Part shown: positions 1 to 6,709 of the stretch, piece by piece
Layout of the letters: the number at the start of each line of letters is the position of its first letter
How positions within the stretch are numbered: position 1 is the stretch's first letter
Source of the DNA: an uncultured Bacillota bacterium
GTDB lineage: Bacteria > Bacillota > UBA994 > UBA5500
NCBI GenBank assembly: GCA_937874815.1
Contig: CALNBW010000240.1
Location: forward strand, 1-17,887
Reading direction: 5' to 3'
Length of the DNA stretch: 17,887 nucleotides
Program-made: the position numbers and the translations under genes
The notes under the pieces: generated by a model
Told to the model about the DNA's origin: nothing
What the model saw: only the letters and a program-made list of their open reading frames with translations
Database searches by the model: none

Positions 1-1
1 G

Positions 2-49
2 TGCGGCAACTATATCGGAGATATAGTGAGAGCACATGTCGATGGCTAA
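2..49 (+). CDS. possible 3' end of an upstream gene (partial)
   Basis: The second reading frame is open from the window edge and reads CGNYIGDIVRAHVDG before a TAA at 47-49, about 55 bp ahead of an intrinsic terminator. Frame 1 is also open to a TAA at 100-102, but its product is Arg/Pro/Ala-rich and runs through a repeated intergenic sequence, so it looks less like protein. Fifteen residues are too few to name a family. The position ahead of a terminator fits the tail of a preceding gene. Confidence 0.35.
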   Translation, partial: CGNYIGDIVRAHVDG

Positions 50-59
50 GCACCTCCCT

Positions 60-99
60 ACAGTATCAGGCCACACGCGCGCGAGCAGGACCACGACCT
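60..99 (+). repeat. 40-bp imperfect direct repeat, copy 1
   Basis: This 40-nt stretch matches 1428-1467 over the same length without gaps. The first 7 bases (ACAGTAT) and the last 17 (from GAGCAGGACC to ACGACCT) are identical, and the middle is GC-rich and diverged. This copy lies just before the terminator upstream of wecB; the other lies between wecB and atpZ. The origin is unknown; a small repeat family is one possibility. Confidence 0.6.
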
Positions 100-102
100 T
101 AA

Positions 103-128
103 CCCCTGTCTGAGCGGGGGCTTTTTTT
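103..128 (+). terminator. intrinsic terminator upstream of wecB
   Basis: CCCCTG (103-108) pairs with CGGGGG (115-120), with one T-G wobble, around the loop TCTGAG. A run of seven T (122-128) follows directly. It should end transcription of the gene to the left and separate it from the wecB promoter. Confidence 0.8.
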
Positions 129-130
129 AT

Positions 131-159
131 TTGACTGTAATGATGCCTTTTTATAGAAT
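131..159 (+). promoter_or_regulatory. sigma-A-type promoter of wecB
   Basis: TTGACT (131-136) and TAGAAT (154-159) each match the -35 and -10 consensus at 5 of 6 positions and are separated by exactly 17 bp. The promoter sits just after the terminator T-run and about 40 bp ahead of the wecB start, which leaves room for the Shine-Dalgarno sequence GGAGGAG before the ATG at 199. Confidence 0.7.
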
Positions 160-198
160 GAAGGGCAGGTACACAGGCAAGAGATCGGAGGAGAAAAC

Positions 199-1341
199 AT
201 GCTCCCTAAAGTGATGACTATCTTTGGCACCAGGCCCGAAGCCATAAAAATGGCCCCTCTAGTCAAGGCCTTGCAGGCTAGCCCGCATCTACAGGCCGTC
301 ACTTGCGTCACCGCCCAGCATCGGGAGATGCTAGACCAAGTTCTAGATTTATTCGCAATCACTCCAGACTATGATCTGGACATCATGCGCCAGCGCCAAA
401 GCCTTAACGGGACACTGCGCCGCGCCTTGGCCGGCCTAGAAGAAGTCTTTGAACAGGAGAACCCCGACTTGGTGCTGGTGCACGGCGATACCCTAACTAC
501 TTTCGCAGGTGCCCTAGCTGCCTTCTATCGGAAGACAGCTGTCGGCCATGTCGAAGCTGGCCTACGCACTTTTGACAAGTATCTACCCTATCCAGAAGAG
601 ATCAATAGACGCTTAACTGGCGTGCTAACTGACCTGCATTTTGCTCCTACCAGCGTGGCCCGCGACCATCTGTTAGCCGAAGGTGTGTCGCCAGAGAGCA
701 TTTTTGTTACCGGTAATACCGTAATCGATGCTCTGCGCACCACTGTCCAGGACGACTATACCTTTACCTGTCCACAATTACGACAGCTAGACCCCGCCCT
801 ACGGACCATTGTAGTCACTCTACATAGACGAGAAAACTGGGGCGAGCCGATTGCAGCGGCTTGCCGCGCCATCAAACGCCTTTTGCAGGAAGTGCCGGAT
901 GCTCAAGCAGTTTTCCCGGTCCATCTTAACCCAGTAGTACGAGAAACTGTTGTTGCTAGCTTGGGCGAGCAAGAGAGGGTGCTACTCATTGAGCCTCTGA
1001 TTGCCACCGATTATCATAATCTGCTGGCCCGCTCTTACCTGGTGCTTTCCGATTCTGGTGGCGTGCAAGAAGAAGCGCCGTCCTTAGGCAAGCCAGTATT
1101 AGTGGTGCGTACTGTCACTGAAAGACCAGAGGCGGTTGCGGCAGGAACAGTGCGTCTAGTCGGGATTGATGAAACTGATATCTATAACGCCGCTTTCAAC
1201 TTGCTTACCGACCAGGCCGCCTACCAGGCGATGGCACAGGCTAAGAACCCTTATGGTGACGGCCATGCGTCAGAACGCATTGTTAAGGCCATAGAGTATC
1301 ATTTTGGTTTGAATAGCACCCGTCCAGAAGACTACGTTTAA
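199..1341 (+). CDS. wecB: UDP-N-acetylglucosamine 2-epimerase (non-hydrolysing)
   Basis: Interconverts UDP-GlcNAc and UDP-ManNAc in the cytoplasm, supplying ManNAc for wall teichoic acid linkage units or other surface glycans (known role of the WecB/MnaA family). The 380-residue product has the usual full length. Visible family motifs are GTRPE (10-14), VHGDT with Asp97, HVEAGLR with Glu119, the YPEE/NRR segment at 131-138, TLHRREN with His208, and the nucleotide-binding SDSGGVQEEAPS (283-294), so the active site looks complete. The ATG at 199 follows GGAGGAG at good spacing. The gene has its own promoter and stands 175 bp before the atp operon; in Peptococcaceae-type genomes an epimerase gene is often found next to atp genes. 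The symbol mnaA would be equally valid. A perfect Spo0A heptamer inside it (549-555) is probably chance. Confidence 0.93.
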   Translation: MLPKVMTIFGTRPEAIKMAPLVKALQASPHLQAVTCVTAQHREMLDQVLDLFAITPDYDLDIMRQRQSLNGTLRRALAGLEEVFEQENPDLVLVHGDTLTTFAGALAAFYRKTAVGHVEAGLRTFDKYLPYPEEINRRLTGVLTDLHFAPTSVARDHLLAEGVSPESIFVTGNTVIDALRTTVQDDYTFTCPQLRQLDPALRTIVVTLHRRENWGEPIAAACRAIKRLLQEVPDAQAVFPVHLNPVVRETVVASLGEQERVLLIEPLIATDYHNLLARSYLVLSDSGGVQEEAPSLGKPVLVVRTVTERPEAVAAGTVRLVGIDETDIYNAAFNLLTDQAAYQAMAQAKNPYGDGHASERIVKAIEYHFGLNSTRPEDYV

Positions 1342-1423
1342 AGCCGATTTATACTGGGGGTTAACTTTTTCACAATGCAGGGAGTGGGTTACAGAAGGCG
1401 AATTAAAAGGTTAGCAAGATCCT

Positions 1424-1436
1424 GTATACAGTATAC
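1424..1436. promoter_or_regulatory. symmetrical GTATAC-A-GTATAC element
   Basis: Two copies of the self-complementary hexamer GTATAC are separated by one base, giving a 13-bp dyad about 80 bp ahead of atpZ. It overlaps the first bases of the 40-bp repeat. It could be an operator for the atp operon, or a by-product of that repeat. No convincing promoter hexamers surround it. Confidence 0.25.
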
Positions 1437-1467
1437 CCGCCCTCGCGCAGGAGCAGGACCACGACCT
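1428..1467 (+). repeat. 40-bp imperfect direct repeat, copy 2
   Basis: Second copy of the repeat at 60-99, in the same orientation, lying between wecB and atpZ. The last 17 bases are identical to copy 1. The two copies bracket the terminator, promoter and coding region of wecB. Nothing in it reads as protein. Confidence 0.6.
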
Positions 1468-1516
1468 CTAGTTTGTTAGTTCTACTGTAGGTGGCAATAA
1501 TAAGCAGGGTGATGTT

Positions 1517-1744
1517 ATGTGGCGCCAGTTGCTTTTGGCCTTAAGCTTAGTGATGGAATTGGGACTATCCATAGTTATCAGCGCTGGCTTAGGTTGGTGG
1601 GTAGGGCTTTGGCTAGATGCGCACTTAGGTTATAATGGTATCATCTCCATTATTGGGTTAGTTGCCGGATTGGTTAGCGGCTTTCTGCTTGCTTACCGAC
1701 TGCTGCAACGCGTATTGTCAGGTGGTGGTTTTGGAGATGGATAA
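1517..1744 (+). CDS. atpZ: AtpZ-type small membrane protein of the ATP synthase operon
   Basis: A 75-residue integral membrane protein with two predicted helices (about 13-33 and 43-64), each with Gly-rich packing (SAGLGWWVG; GLVAGLVSG). Size, topology and place as first gene of the atp cluster fit the ATPase_gene1/AtpZ family. In Bacillus that family is linked to Mg2+/Ca2+ handling and assembly of the F0 sector. The ATG at 1517 follows CAGGGTGA closely. The stop overlaps the atpI start by 8 nt, which suggests translational coupling. The name rests on family resemblance and context rather than on catalytic residues, since none are defined for this family. Confidence 0.75.
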   Translation: MWRQLLLALSLVMELGLSIVISAGLGWWVGLWLDAHLGYNGIISIIGLVAGLVSGFLLAYRLLQRVLSGGGFGDG

Positions 1745-2174
1745 TTGGACAAGCGTCCCAGAAATGCTCCGCTCTGTGCGCCTATCAGTGCTCAAGATAG
1801 CTGGAGTCCTTATTCTGCTGGCTATTGTGGGCCAAGATTTTGCCAGTGCTTTCGGTTTCGCCATTGGCGCAGCCTTATCACTGTGGCAGTTTGGTCGGCT
1901 GGCCAATTCTGTGGGCAAGTCAGTACAGATGTCCAAAGAAGCAGCGCAGGTGTATGCAGCCACCAGTTATGTCGTGCGGTACCTTACCCTAGCCGCATTA
2001 CTGGCCCTAGTGTATTTCTCTAAGGGCATAAATTTCTATGCTGCGATTCTAGGGGTACTTCTAGTGAAGATTGTCATCGTCGGCCGCGCAGTAGGGCAAG
2101 CTGTGCGCGAGGGAGGCAGTGCCTATCTGCGGCAACTGGCCGGTAGACGGGGGCAGAAGGGGGGAGATTCGTAA
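1737..2174 (+). CDS. atpI: ATP synthase subunit I (AtpI)
   Basis: A 145-residue membrane protein with about four predicted helices (hydrophobic stretches near residues 20-35, 39-55, 81-100 and 104-122). This matches the ATP-synt_I family, which helps assemble the c-ring and lies just before atpB in most bacterial atp operons. I placed the start at the ATG at 1737, inside the end of atpZ. The open frame reaches back to an ATG at 1662, but that extension (CLLTDCCNAYC...) is atpZ read out of frame and has no family resemblance. GGTGGTGG at 1721-1728 may serve as ribosome site. The TAA shares one base with the atpB start. Confidence 0.8.
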   Translation: MDNWTSVPEMLRSVRLSVLKIAGVLILLAIVGQDFASAFGFAIGAALSLWQFGRLANSVGKSVQMSKEAAQVYAATSYVVRYLTLAALLALVYFSKGINFYAAILGVLLVKIVIVGRAVGQAVREGGSAYLRQLAGRRGQKGGDS

Positions 2175-2839
2175 TGGATGAGATTTTGCGGGCCCCAACA
2201 GTTTATTTCAACCTAGGACCTATCGAAATTAACGAAACGATAATAGGCTTATGGGTAATTTCGGCCATTTTGATAGTGGCCGGCATTGTATTCAGCAGGG
2301 GATTCAAATGGCTGCCTGAGGGGCGGCAAAACGCAGTAGAGATGCTGGTGGAGGGTATCGATTCCATGGTGGTTTTCATCATGGGTGAGTCGCGGCGCTA
2401 TTTTACGCCTTTCATCGGGACCTTAATGCTGTTGATTTTGCTAGCCAACACGGCCGGCCTTTGGTCTTTCGGCCTGTTACGGCCGCCCACTGCCGACGCC
2501 AATATGACTTTAGGCCTAGGGATATTGGTATTTATTACAATCAATGCCTATGCGATTAAGGCCAATGGGTTAAAGGGTTACATTAAAGGCTTCTTCCAGC
2601 CTTTCGTACTATTTTTACCCATGAACTTGTTCGGCGAATTAGCCAAGCCGATATCGCTAGGCTTCCGTCTGTTTGGTAACATTTTTGGCGGTTTGGTTAT
2701 GGGCGGGCTCATCTACCAAGCGGTTCCTTTTTTGATACCGATCCCGCTACATATTTACTTCGACCTATTTTCCGGGGTATTGCAGACCGCTGTTTTCTCC
2801 ATCTTGACCATGGTCTTCATTTCTATGGCCATGGACTAA
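2174..2839 (+). CDS. atpB: ATP synthase F0 subunit a
   Basis: Membrane stator subunit that forms the two ion half-channels against the rotating c-ring. The 221-residue product has 5-6 hydrophobic helices. The hallmark segment KPISLGFRLFGNIFGG (158-173) contains the essential arginine, Arg165 (E. coli aArg210). LQTAVFSILT with Gln204 matches E. coli aGln252. By hand alignment the E. coli aGlu219 position is Leu174 and the aHis245 position is Asp197; this region varies among bacteria, so it is not evidence of a defect. The start ATG overlaps the atpI stop (TAATG), so translation is probably coupled. A 38-nt gap follows before atpE. Confidence 0.95.
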   Translation: MDEILRAPTVYFNLGPIEINETIIGLWVISAILIVAGIVFSRGFKWLPEGRQNAVEMLVEGIDSMVVFIMGESRRYFTPFIGTLMLLILLANTAGLWSFGLLRPPTADANMTLGLGILVFITINAYAIKANGLKGYIKGFFQPFVLFLPMNLFGELAKPISLGFRLFGNIFGGLVMGGLIYQAVPFLIPIPLHIYFDLFSGVLQTAVFSILTMVFISMAMD

Positions 2840-2877
2840 TTAACATTCTGTAGGCGCTTTGAAAGGAGGGACAAGAA

Positions 2878-3135
2878 ATGGAATGGAACGCATTTGCAGT
2901 CGCAGCTTTTGGTCTTCTCGGTGCTGGAATTGGTATGATCGCCGGTTTTGGCCCTGGCGTCGGCCAAGGTTATGCTGCAGGTAAGGGAGCAGAAGCAGTC
3001 GGGCGTCAACCTGAGGCCCAGCCAAAGATTATGTTGACCATGATTTTGGGTCAGGCTATTGCTGAGACTACCGGTATCTACTCTTTGATCATTGCTTTCA
3101 TGCTCATCGGTTTAGCTCGTGCCGTCATCGGTTAA
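2878..3135 (+). CDS. atpE: ATP synthase F0 subunit c, Na+-type signature
   Basis: The 85-residue hairpin proteolipid of the rotor ring: two helices (about 7-40 and 50-80) joined by the polar loop GRQPEAQ (42-48). The ion-binding carboxylate is Glu63. Gln30 in GPGVGQGYAAGK, and Glu63, Thr64, Thr65 and Tyr68 in AETTGIY, match positions Q32, E65, S66, T67 and Y70 of the Na+-binding c subunit of Ilyobacter tartaricus, with Ser66 replaced by the hydroxyl residue Thr. Established structural work assigns these residues to Na+ coordination. I infer a Na+-coupled enzyme. A strong ribosome site (AAAGGAGGG, about 8 nt before the ATG) fits the high copy number of c. A stable hairpin follows the stop codon. 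Confidence 0.96.
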   Translation: MEWNAFAVAAFGLLGAGIGMIAGFGPGVGQGYAAGKGAEAVGRQPEAQPKIMLTMILGQAIAETTGIYSLIIAFMLIGLARAVIG

Positions 3136-3151
3136 GAGCTGCGTATAGGCT

Positions 3152-3180
3152 GGGCTGTCCCAGTGAGCTGTGGGCAGCCC
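3152..3180 (+). promoter_or_regulatory. stable hairpin between atpE and atpF
   Basis: GGGCTG (3152-3157) pairs with CAGCCC (3175-3180), and CCCA (3159-3162) with TGGG (3171-3174). The result is a 10-bp GC-rich stem with one bulged T and an 8-nt loop. No T-run follows, so it is not a classic terminator. Placed directly after atpE, it could stabilise the upstream mRNA or reduce read-through, helping make more c than other subunits. Role is inferred. Confidence 0.6.
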
Positions 3181-3240
3181 CAGTTACTATCGGCGTAGAA
3201 GGCAGCCACCCTAGCCTTTAAGTCAAGGAGGCCATGGCTA

Positions 3241-3735
3241 ATGGTTGATATAAAGATTCCTCAAATTGTTTTCGTTATCGTGAACGTAGTAGTGTTGTAT
3301 TTGGCTCTGCGTCACTTCTTTTTCCGCCCCGTGCAAGAGTTTCTAAACAAGCGGGCGGAACATGTCAAGAACGAAATTGAAGCAGCTGAAGGCAGTCGGG
3401 CTGAAGCGGCCGAGCTAGTAGCTACCTATGAAGCAAAACTGCGCGAGGCCAAAGATGAGGCGCGGCAGATTATCGAGGACGCTGGTAAACAGGCTGCCAG
3501 TGCACGGGCCGAAATTGAGGGCCAGGCCCGCGAGCAGGCAGACTTGATGATCAAGCGGGCTGAAAAAGAGATCAGCTTAGAGCGCGATAAAGCGCTCGCT
3601 TCCTTGCGGGATGAAATTGGAGAGCTGTCGTTGTTAGCGGCAGGTCATTTGTTGGGGCAAAAAATGGATCCCGAGACCGATCAGCGGCTAGTGCAAGAAT
3701 TCATCACAGGGATGGGCAAAATCCATGTCCAGTAA
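3241..3735 (+). CDS. atpF: ATP synthase F0 subunit b
   Basis: Peripheral stalk subunit linking F0 to F1. The 164-residue product has one N-terminal membrane helix (about 7-27, IPQIVFVIVNVVVLYLALRH) followed by a long charged Ala/Glu/Arg-rich coiled coil (about 35-135), the expected layout and length. The start ATG at 3241 lies 9 nt after AAGGAGG (3225-3231). A closer ATG at 3234 opens only a four-codon frame (Met-Ala-Asn-Gly-stop) whose TGA falls just inside atpF, and it sits too near the ribosome site to be preferred. The 3' end overlaps atpH by 11 nt. Only one b-type gene is present, so the stalk is presumably a b2 homodimer. Confidence 0.93.
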   Translation: MVDIKIPQIVFVIVNVVVLYLALRHFFFRPVQEFLNKRAEHVKNEIEAAEGSRAEAAELVATYEAKLREAKDEARQIIEDAGKQAASARAEIEGQAREQADLMIKRAEKEISLERDKALASLRDEIGELSLLAAGHLLGQKMDPETDQRLVQEFITGMGKIHVQ

Positions 3736-4297
3736 AGTAATTGCTGAACGCTATGCGCGGGCCCTGATGGCAGCTGCTAGCGATCAATCGCTAGTAGAGG
3801 CCGTCGCAGACGATTTGGCCGCCCTCATGCAGGCGCTAGCACAGAGCCCAGAGTTCGAGCAACTCTTTTTTCACCAACACTTAGCGCCAGCTAAGAAGCA
3901 GGAGCTGTTGCAATCAATTCTTGCAGGGCTACTCCAGGAGCAGATTACTCGCAATTTCATTTTGCTGCTGTGGCAGAAGAAAAGAGGGAGCGAGTTGCCC
4001 GCCATCGTCGCCTCTTACCAAGCCGCTTTGCGGCAGTTAAGGGGAGAGCTGGTAGCGGAAGTAACCACGACCCGGCAATTGGGCGAGAGCGAATTACGGC
4101 AATTAGGCGAGCAGATCAAAACGCTGACGGGTTGCCAGGCTGTAGAATTGCAGACCAGAATCGATAAGTCCATATTAGGCGGCTTGATACTTAGGATTGG
4201 CGACAAGGTTTATGATGGCAGCTTAGCCCGCCGCTTGCAGCAGCTGCGCCAAAAACTATTGCAGGCACAAGTTCATCAGTCAGGGGTGAGTAGTTGA
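3725..4297 (+). CDS. atpH: ATP synthase F1 subunit delta
   Basis: Connects the b stalk to the top of the alpha/beta hexamer. The 190-residue product has the delta/OSCP layout: a helical N-terminal domain beginning ERYARALMAAA (8-18) and a C-terminal domain with the family motif near KSILGGLILRIGDKVYDGS (148-166). Length is normal. The start overlaps atpF by 11 nt and the TGA overlaps the atpA ATG by one base, so it is embedded in a coupled chain of genes. The ribosome site is modest (GGGATGGG), which is usual for a subunit made once per complex. Confidence 0.92.
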   Translation: MSSKVIAERYARALMAAASDQSLVEAVADDLAALMQALAQSPEFEQLFFHQHLAPAKKQELLQSILAGLLQEQITRNFILLLWQKKRGSELPAIVASYQAALRQLRGELVAEVTTTRQLGESELRQLGEQIKTLTGCQAVELQTRIDKSILGGLILRIGDKVYDGSLARRLQQLRQKLLQAQVHQSGVSS

Positions 4298-5802
4298 TGC
4301 GACTAGGACCTGAAGAGATCAGTTCCATATTAAAAAAACAAATCGAGCAATTTCAGACGACTATCACTTTAGACGAAGTCGGCTATGTGCTGCAAGTCGG
4401 TGATGGTATTGCCCGACTCTACGGCTTGTCGGAAGCAATGTCGGGCGAGCTATTAGAGTTTCCCGATGGCACCTTTGGTATGGTGCTCGACTTGGGGGAA
4501 GATAACGTCGCCTGTGCGATCTTGGGCGATGATAGAGATATTAGAGAGGGCGATTTAGTTCGCCGCACAGGCCGCATTGTGGAAGTGCCTGTGGGTGATG
4601 CCATGATCGGTCGGGTGGTTAATCCCTTGGGGCAACCGCTCGATGGCAAGGGCCCTATCCAATCTGACAGATCGCGGCCGGTAGAGGTTATAGCTCCGGG
4701 GGTTATCGCCCGCGAGCCAGTTAATACCCCGCTACAAACGGGTATCAAAGCTATCGACTCCATGATTCCCATCGGGCGCGGGCAACGGGAGCTAATTATC
4801 GGTGACCGCGGTACAGGTAAAACAGCTATTGCTGTGGACACGATCATCAATCAAAAGGGACAAGACGTCATTTGTATCTATGTGGCTATTGGGCAGAAAG
4901 CGTCTACGGTGGCCCGCATTGTGCGGACGCTCATCGAAAGAGATGCTATGGATTATAGCATTGTCGTTTCGGCAACCGCCTCTGACGCGTCCCCGCTGCA
5001 GTTCTTAGCCCCTTACGCCGGCTGTGCTATTGGCGAAGAATTTATGTGGCAAGGCAAGGATGTGCTGATTATCTATGATGACTTATCTAAGCACGCAGTT
5101 GCCTATCGCGCCATGTCCTTACTTATCCGCCGCCCACCGGGACGCGAAGCCTACCCTGGCGACGTTTTCTATCTGCATTCCCGTCTGCTAGAGCGGGCTG
5201 CTAAGCTTTCTAGTAAGAACGGCGGTGGCTCGATCACTGCTTTACCGATTATCGAAACCCAGGCTGGCGACGTATCAGCCTACATTCCAACCAACGTTAT
5301 TTCTATTACTGACGGGCAGATCATCTTAGAGAGTGACCTTTTCTATGCTGGTTTCCGGCCAGCAGTGAACGCAGGCCTCTCTGTTTCGCGTGTCGGTAGT
5401 AAGGCGCAGGTTAAGGCCATGCGTCAGGTGGCAGGGCGTCTGCGCATAGATCTGGCCCAATACCGCGAATTAGCAGCCTTTTCTCAGTTCGGCTCCGGGC
5501 TGGATCGAGCTACTCAGGCCCGCCTCAACCGGGGTGAGCGTTTACAGGAGTTACTCAAGCAACCCGAAGCGGTGCCGATGCCAGTTGAAGAGCAGGTGGC
5601 AGTGCTCTATGTTGGCATTAATGGGCATCTTGACGACATCGAAGTTGCCCGTGTATCCCAATTTACCGACGAATTCGTGCGCTACTTGCGCAAGTCACGA
5701 CCAGAAGTCCTCAAGAAGATTCGTACTGAAGCTGAACTAAAACCGGATACGGTACAGGCGTTAGAGGATGCAGTCGCCGATTTTAAACGGGTGTTTTCCT
5801 AG
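4297..5802 (+). CDS. atpA: ATP synthase F1 subunit alpha
   Basis: Non-catalytic nucleotide-binding subunit, three per F1. The 501-residue product shows the beta-barrel N-terminus, PLQTGIKAIDSMIPIGRGQR (145-164), Walker A GDRGTGKT (169-176), the Walker B region VLIIYDDLSKH, and the SVSRVGSKAQ segment carrying the arginine that reaches into the neighbouring catalytic site. All key parts are present. A TTG at 4294 is in frame, but the ATG at 4297, whose A is the last base of the atpH TGA, is the more likely start; GGGGTGAG upstream serves as ribosome site. It is followed after 37 nt by atpG. Confidence 0.97.
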   Translation: MRLGPEEISSILKKQIEQFQTTITLDEVGYVLQVGDGIARLYGLSEAMSGELLEFPDGTFGMVLDLGEDNVACAILGDDRDIREGDLVRRTGRIVEVPVGDAMIGRVVNPLGQPLDGKGPIQSDRSRPVEVIAPGVIAREPVNTPLQTGIKAIDSMIPIGRGQRELIIGDRGTGKTAIAVDTIINQKGQDVICIYVAIGQKASTVARIVRTLIERDAMDYSIVVSATASDASPLQFLAPYAGCAIGEEFMWQGKDVLIIYDDLSKHAVAYRAMSLLIRRPPGREAYPGDVFYLHSRLLERAAKLSSKNGGGSITALPIIETQAGDVSAYIPTNVISITDGQIILESDLFYAGFRPAVNAGLSVSRVGSKAQVKAMRQVAGRLRIDLAQYRELAAFSQFGSGLDRATQARLNRGERLQELLKQPEAVPMPVEEQVAVLYVGINGHLDDIEVARVSQFTDEFVRYLRKSRPEVLKKIRTEAELKPDTVQALEDAVADFKRVFS

Positions 5803-5839
5803 TGCATTCAGTCGAATGAGGAAGGTGAGGTGACGAATA

Positions 5840-6697
5840 GTGGCTACCATGCAGGATATCCGCCGACGCATTAGGTCGGTGAGAAATACCCAGCAGATCA
5901 CGCGCGCCATGAAGATGGTGGCTGGTGCCAAACTACGCCGGGCCCAACGCTCCTTGCTTGCAGGCCGGCCTTACTCCGACAAGATGGAGGAAGTTTTGGC
6001 CCGTTTAGGTGCTCATGTTGATACCTCGCTCCATCCCCTTCTGGCGCAGCGTGATGTTAAGCGCACGGGCTTTGTGGTCATTACTGCCGACCGAGGTTTG
6101 GCCGGCGGCTTTAGTGCCAGCGTGATCCGCGCAAGCCTGCAGGAGATGAAGAAATACGATCCCAGCACCGTCGGGTTGATTACCGTTGGCAGCAAAGGCC
6201 GGGACTATTTCCAGCGCCGCAACTATGATTTAATGGGTGATTTTGTGGGCCTAGGTGATGAGCCTTCGTTTGCTGAGGCCAGTTTAATTGCCAATTCGCT
6301 CACCGAGTTGTATCTCAGTGAGTTATTGGATGAGGTTTACCTTGTCTATCCGCAATTTATTAACGTGATTACACAACGGCAAACAGTAACTCGACTTTTA
6401 CCTTTGTCAGCCCCCGAAGCAAAATCAGGTGGTCCGGTTTCGGAGTATTTATTTGAGCCAACGCCAGAAGCAGTGCTTGATGAACTGCTGCCTCGTTATG
6501 TGGCTACTCTGGTTTATAGAGCGCTCTTAGAGGCCAAGACTAGTGAAGAAGGGGCGCGTATGACAGCAATGGAGGCAGCGACTAAGAACGCCGATGAGAT
6601 GATTAGTAAACTTACACTTAGCTTTAACCGTGCCCGTCAGGCCAGCATCACGAGCGAGATTTCCGAGATCGTAGCTGGCGCTGAGGCACTGAAGTAA
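5840..6697 (+). CDS. atpG: ATP synthase F1 subunit gamma
   Basis: Central rotor shaft that couples c-ring rotation to conformational change in beta. The 285-residue product has both conserved ends: the N-terminal helix DIRRRIRSVRNTQQITRAMK (6-25) with KMVAGAKLRRAQ, and the C-terminal helix MEAATKNADEMI...LSFNRARQASITSEISEIV. The middle contains the Rossmann-like domain (ITADRGLAGG). The start is GTG at 5840, giving Met-Ala-Thr-Met-Gln. It is preceded by GAGGTGA at correct spacing, and homologues begin with the same residues. The later ATG at 5849 has poorer spacing. Twelve nt separate the stop from atpD, including its ribosome site. Confidence 0.96.
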   Translation: MATMQDIRRRIRSVRNTQQITRAMKMVAGAKLRRAQRSLLAGRPYSDKMEEVLARLGAHVDTSLHPLLAQRDVKRTGFVVITADRGLAGGFSASVIRASLQEMKKYDPSTVGLITVGSKGRDYFQRRNYDLMGDFVGLGDEPSFAEASLIANSLTELYLSELLDEVYLVYPQFINVITQRQTVTRLLPLSAPEAKSGGPVSEYLFEPTPEAVLDELLPRYVATLVYRALLEAKTSEEGARMTAMEAATKNADEMISKLTLSFNRARQASITSEISEIVAGAEALK

Positions 6698-6709
6698 GGA
6701 GGTCTAGCC

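Noticed and set aside
549..555. Perfect Spo0A heptamer TGTCGAA inside wecB
   Set aside because: Inside a conserved coding region (the HVEAGLR segment); isolated copies are expected by chance at about this number.
1473..1501. TTGTTA-17 bp-AATAAT as the atp operon promoter
   Set aside because: Hexamers are acceptable, but transcription would start about 1508, leaving the atpZ ribosome site almost entirely outside the mRNA.
1662..1736. Longer N-terminus for atpI
   Set aside because: The added residues are atpZ codons read in another frame; the ATG at 1737 fits AtpI length and operon overlap.
4419..4850. Minus-strand 143-codon ORF in atpA
   Set aside because: Shadow of the highly conserved atpA coding sequence; Ser/Pro/Thr-rich product without family resemblance.
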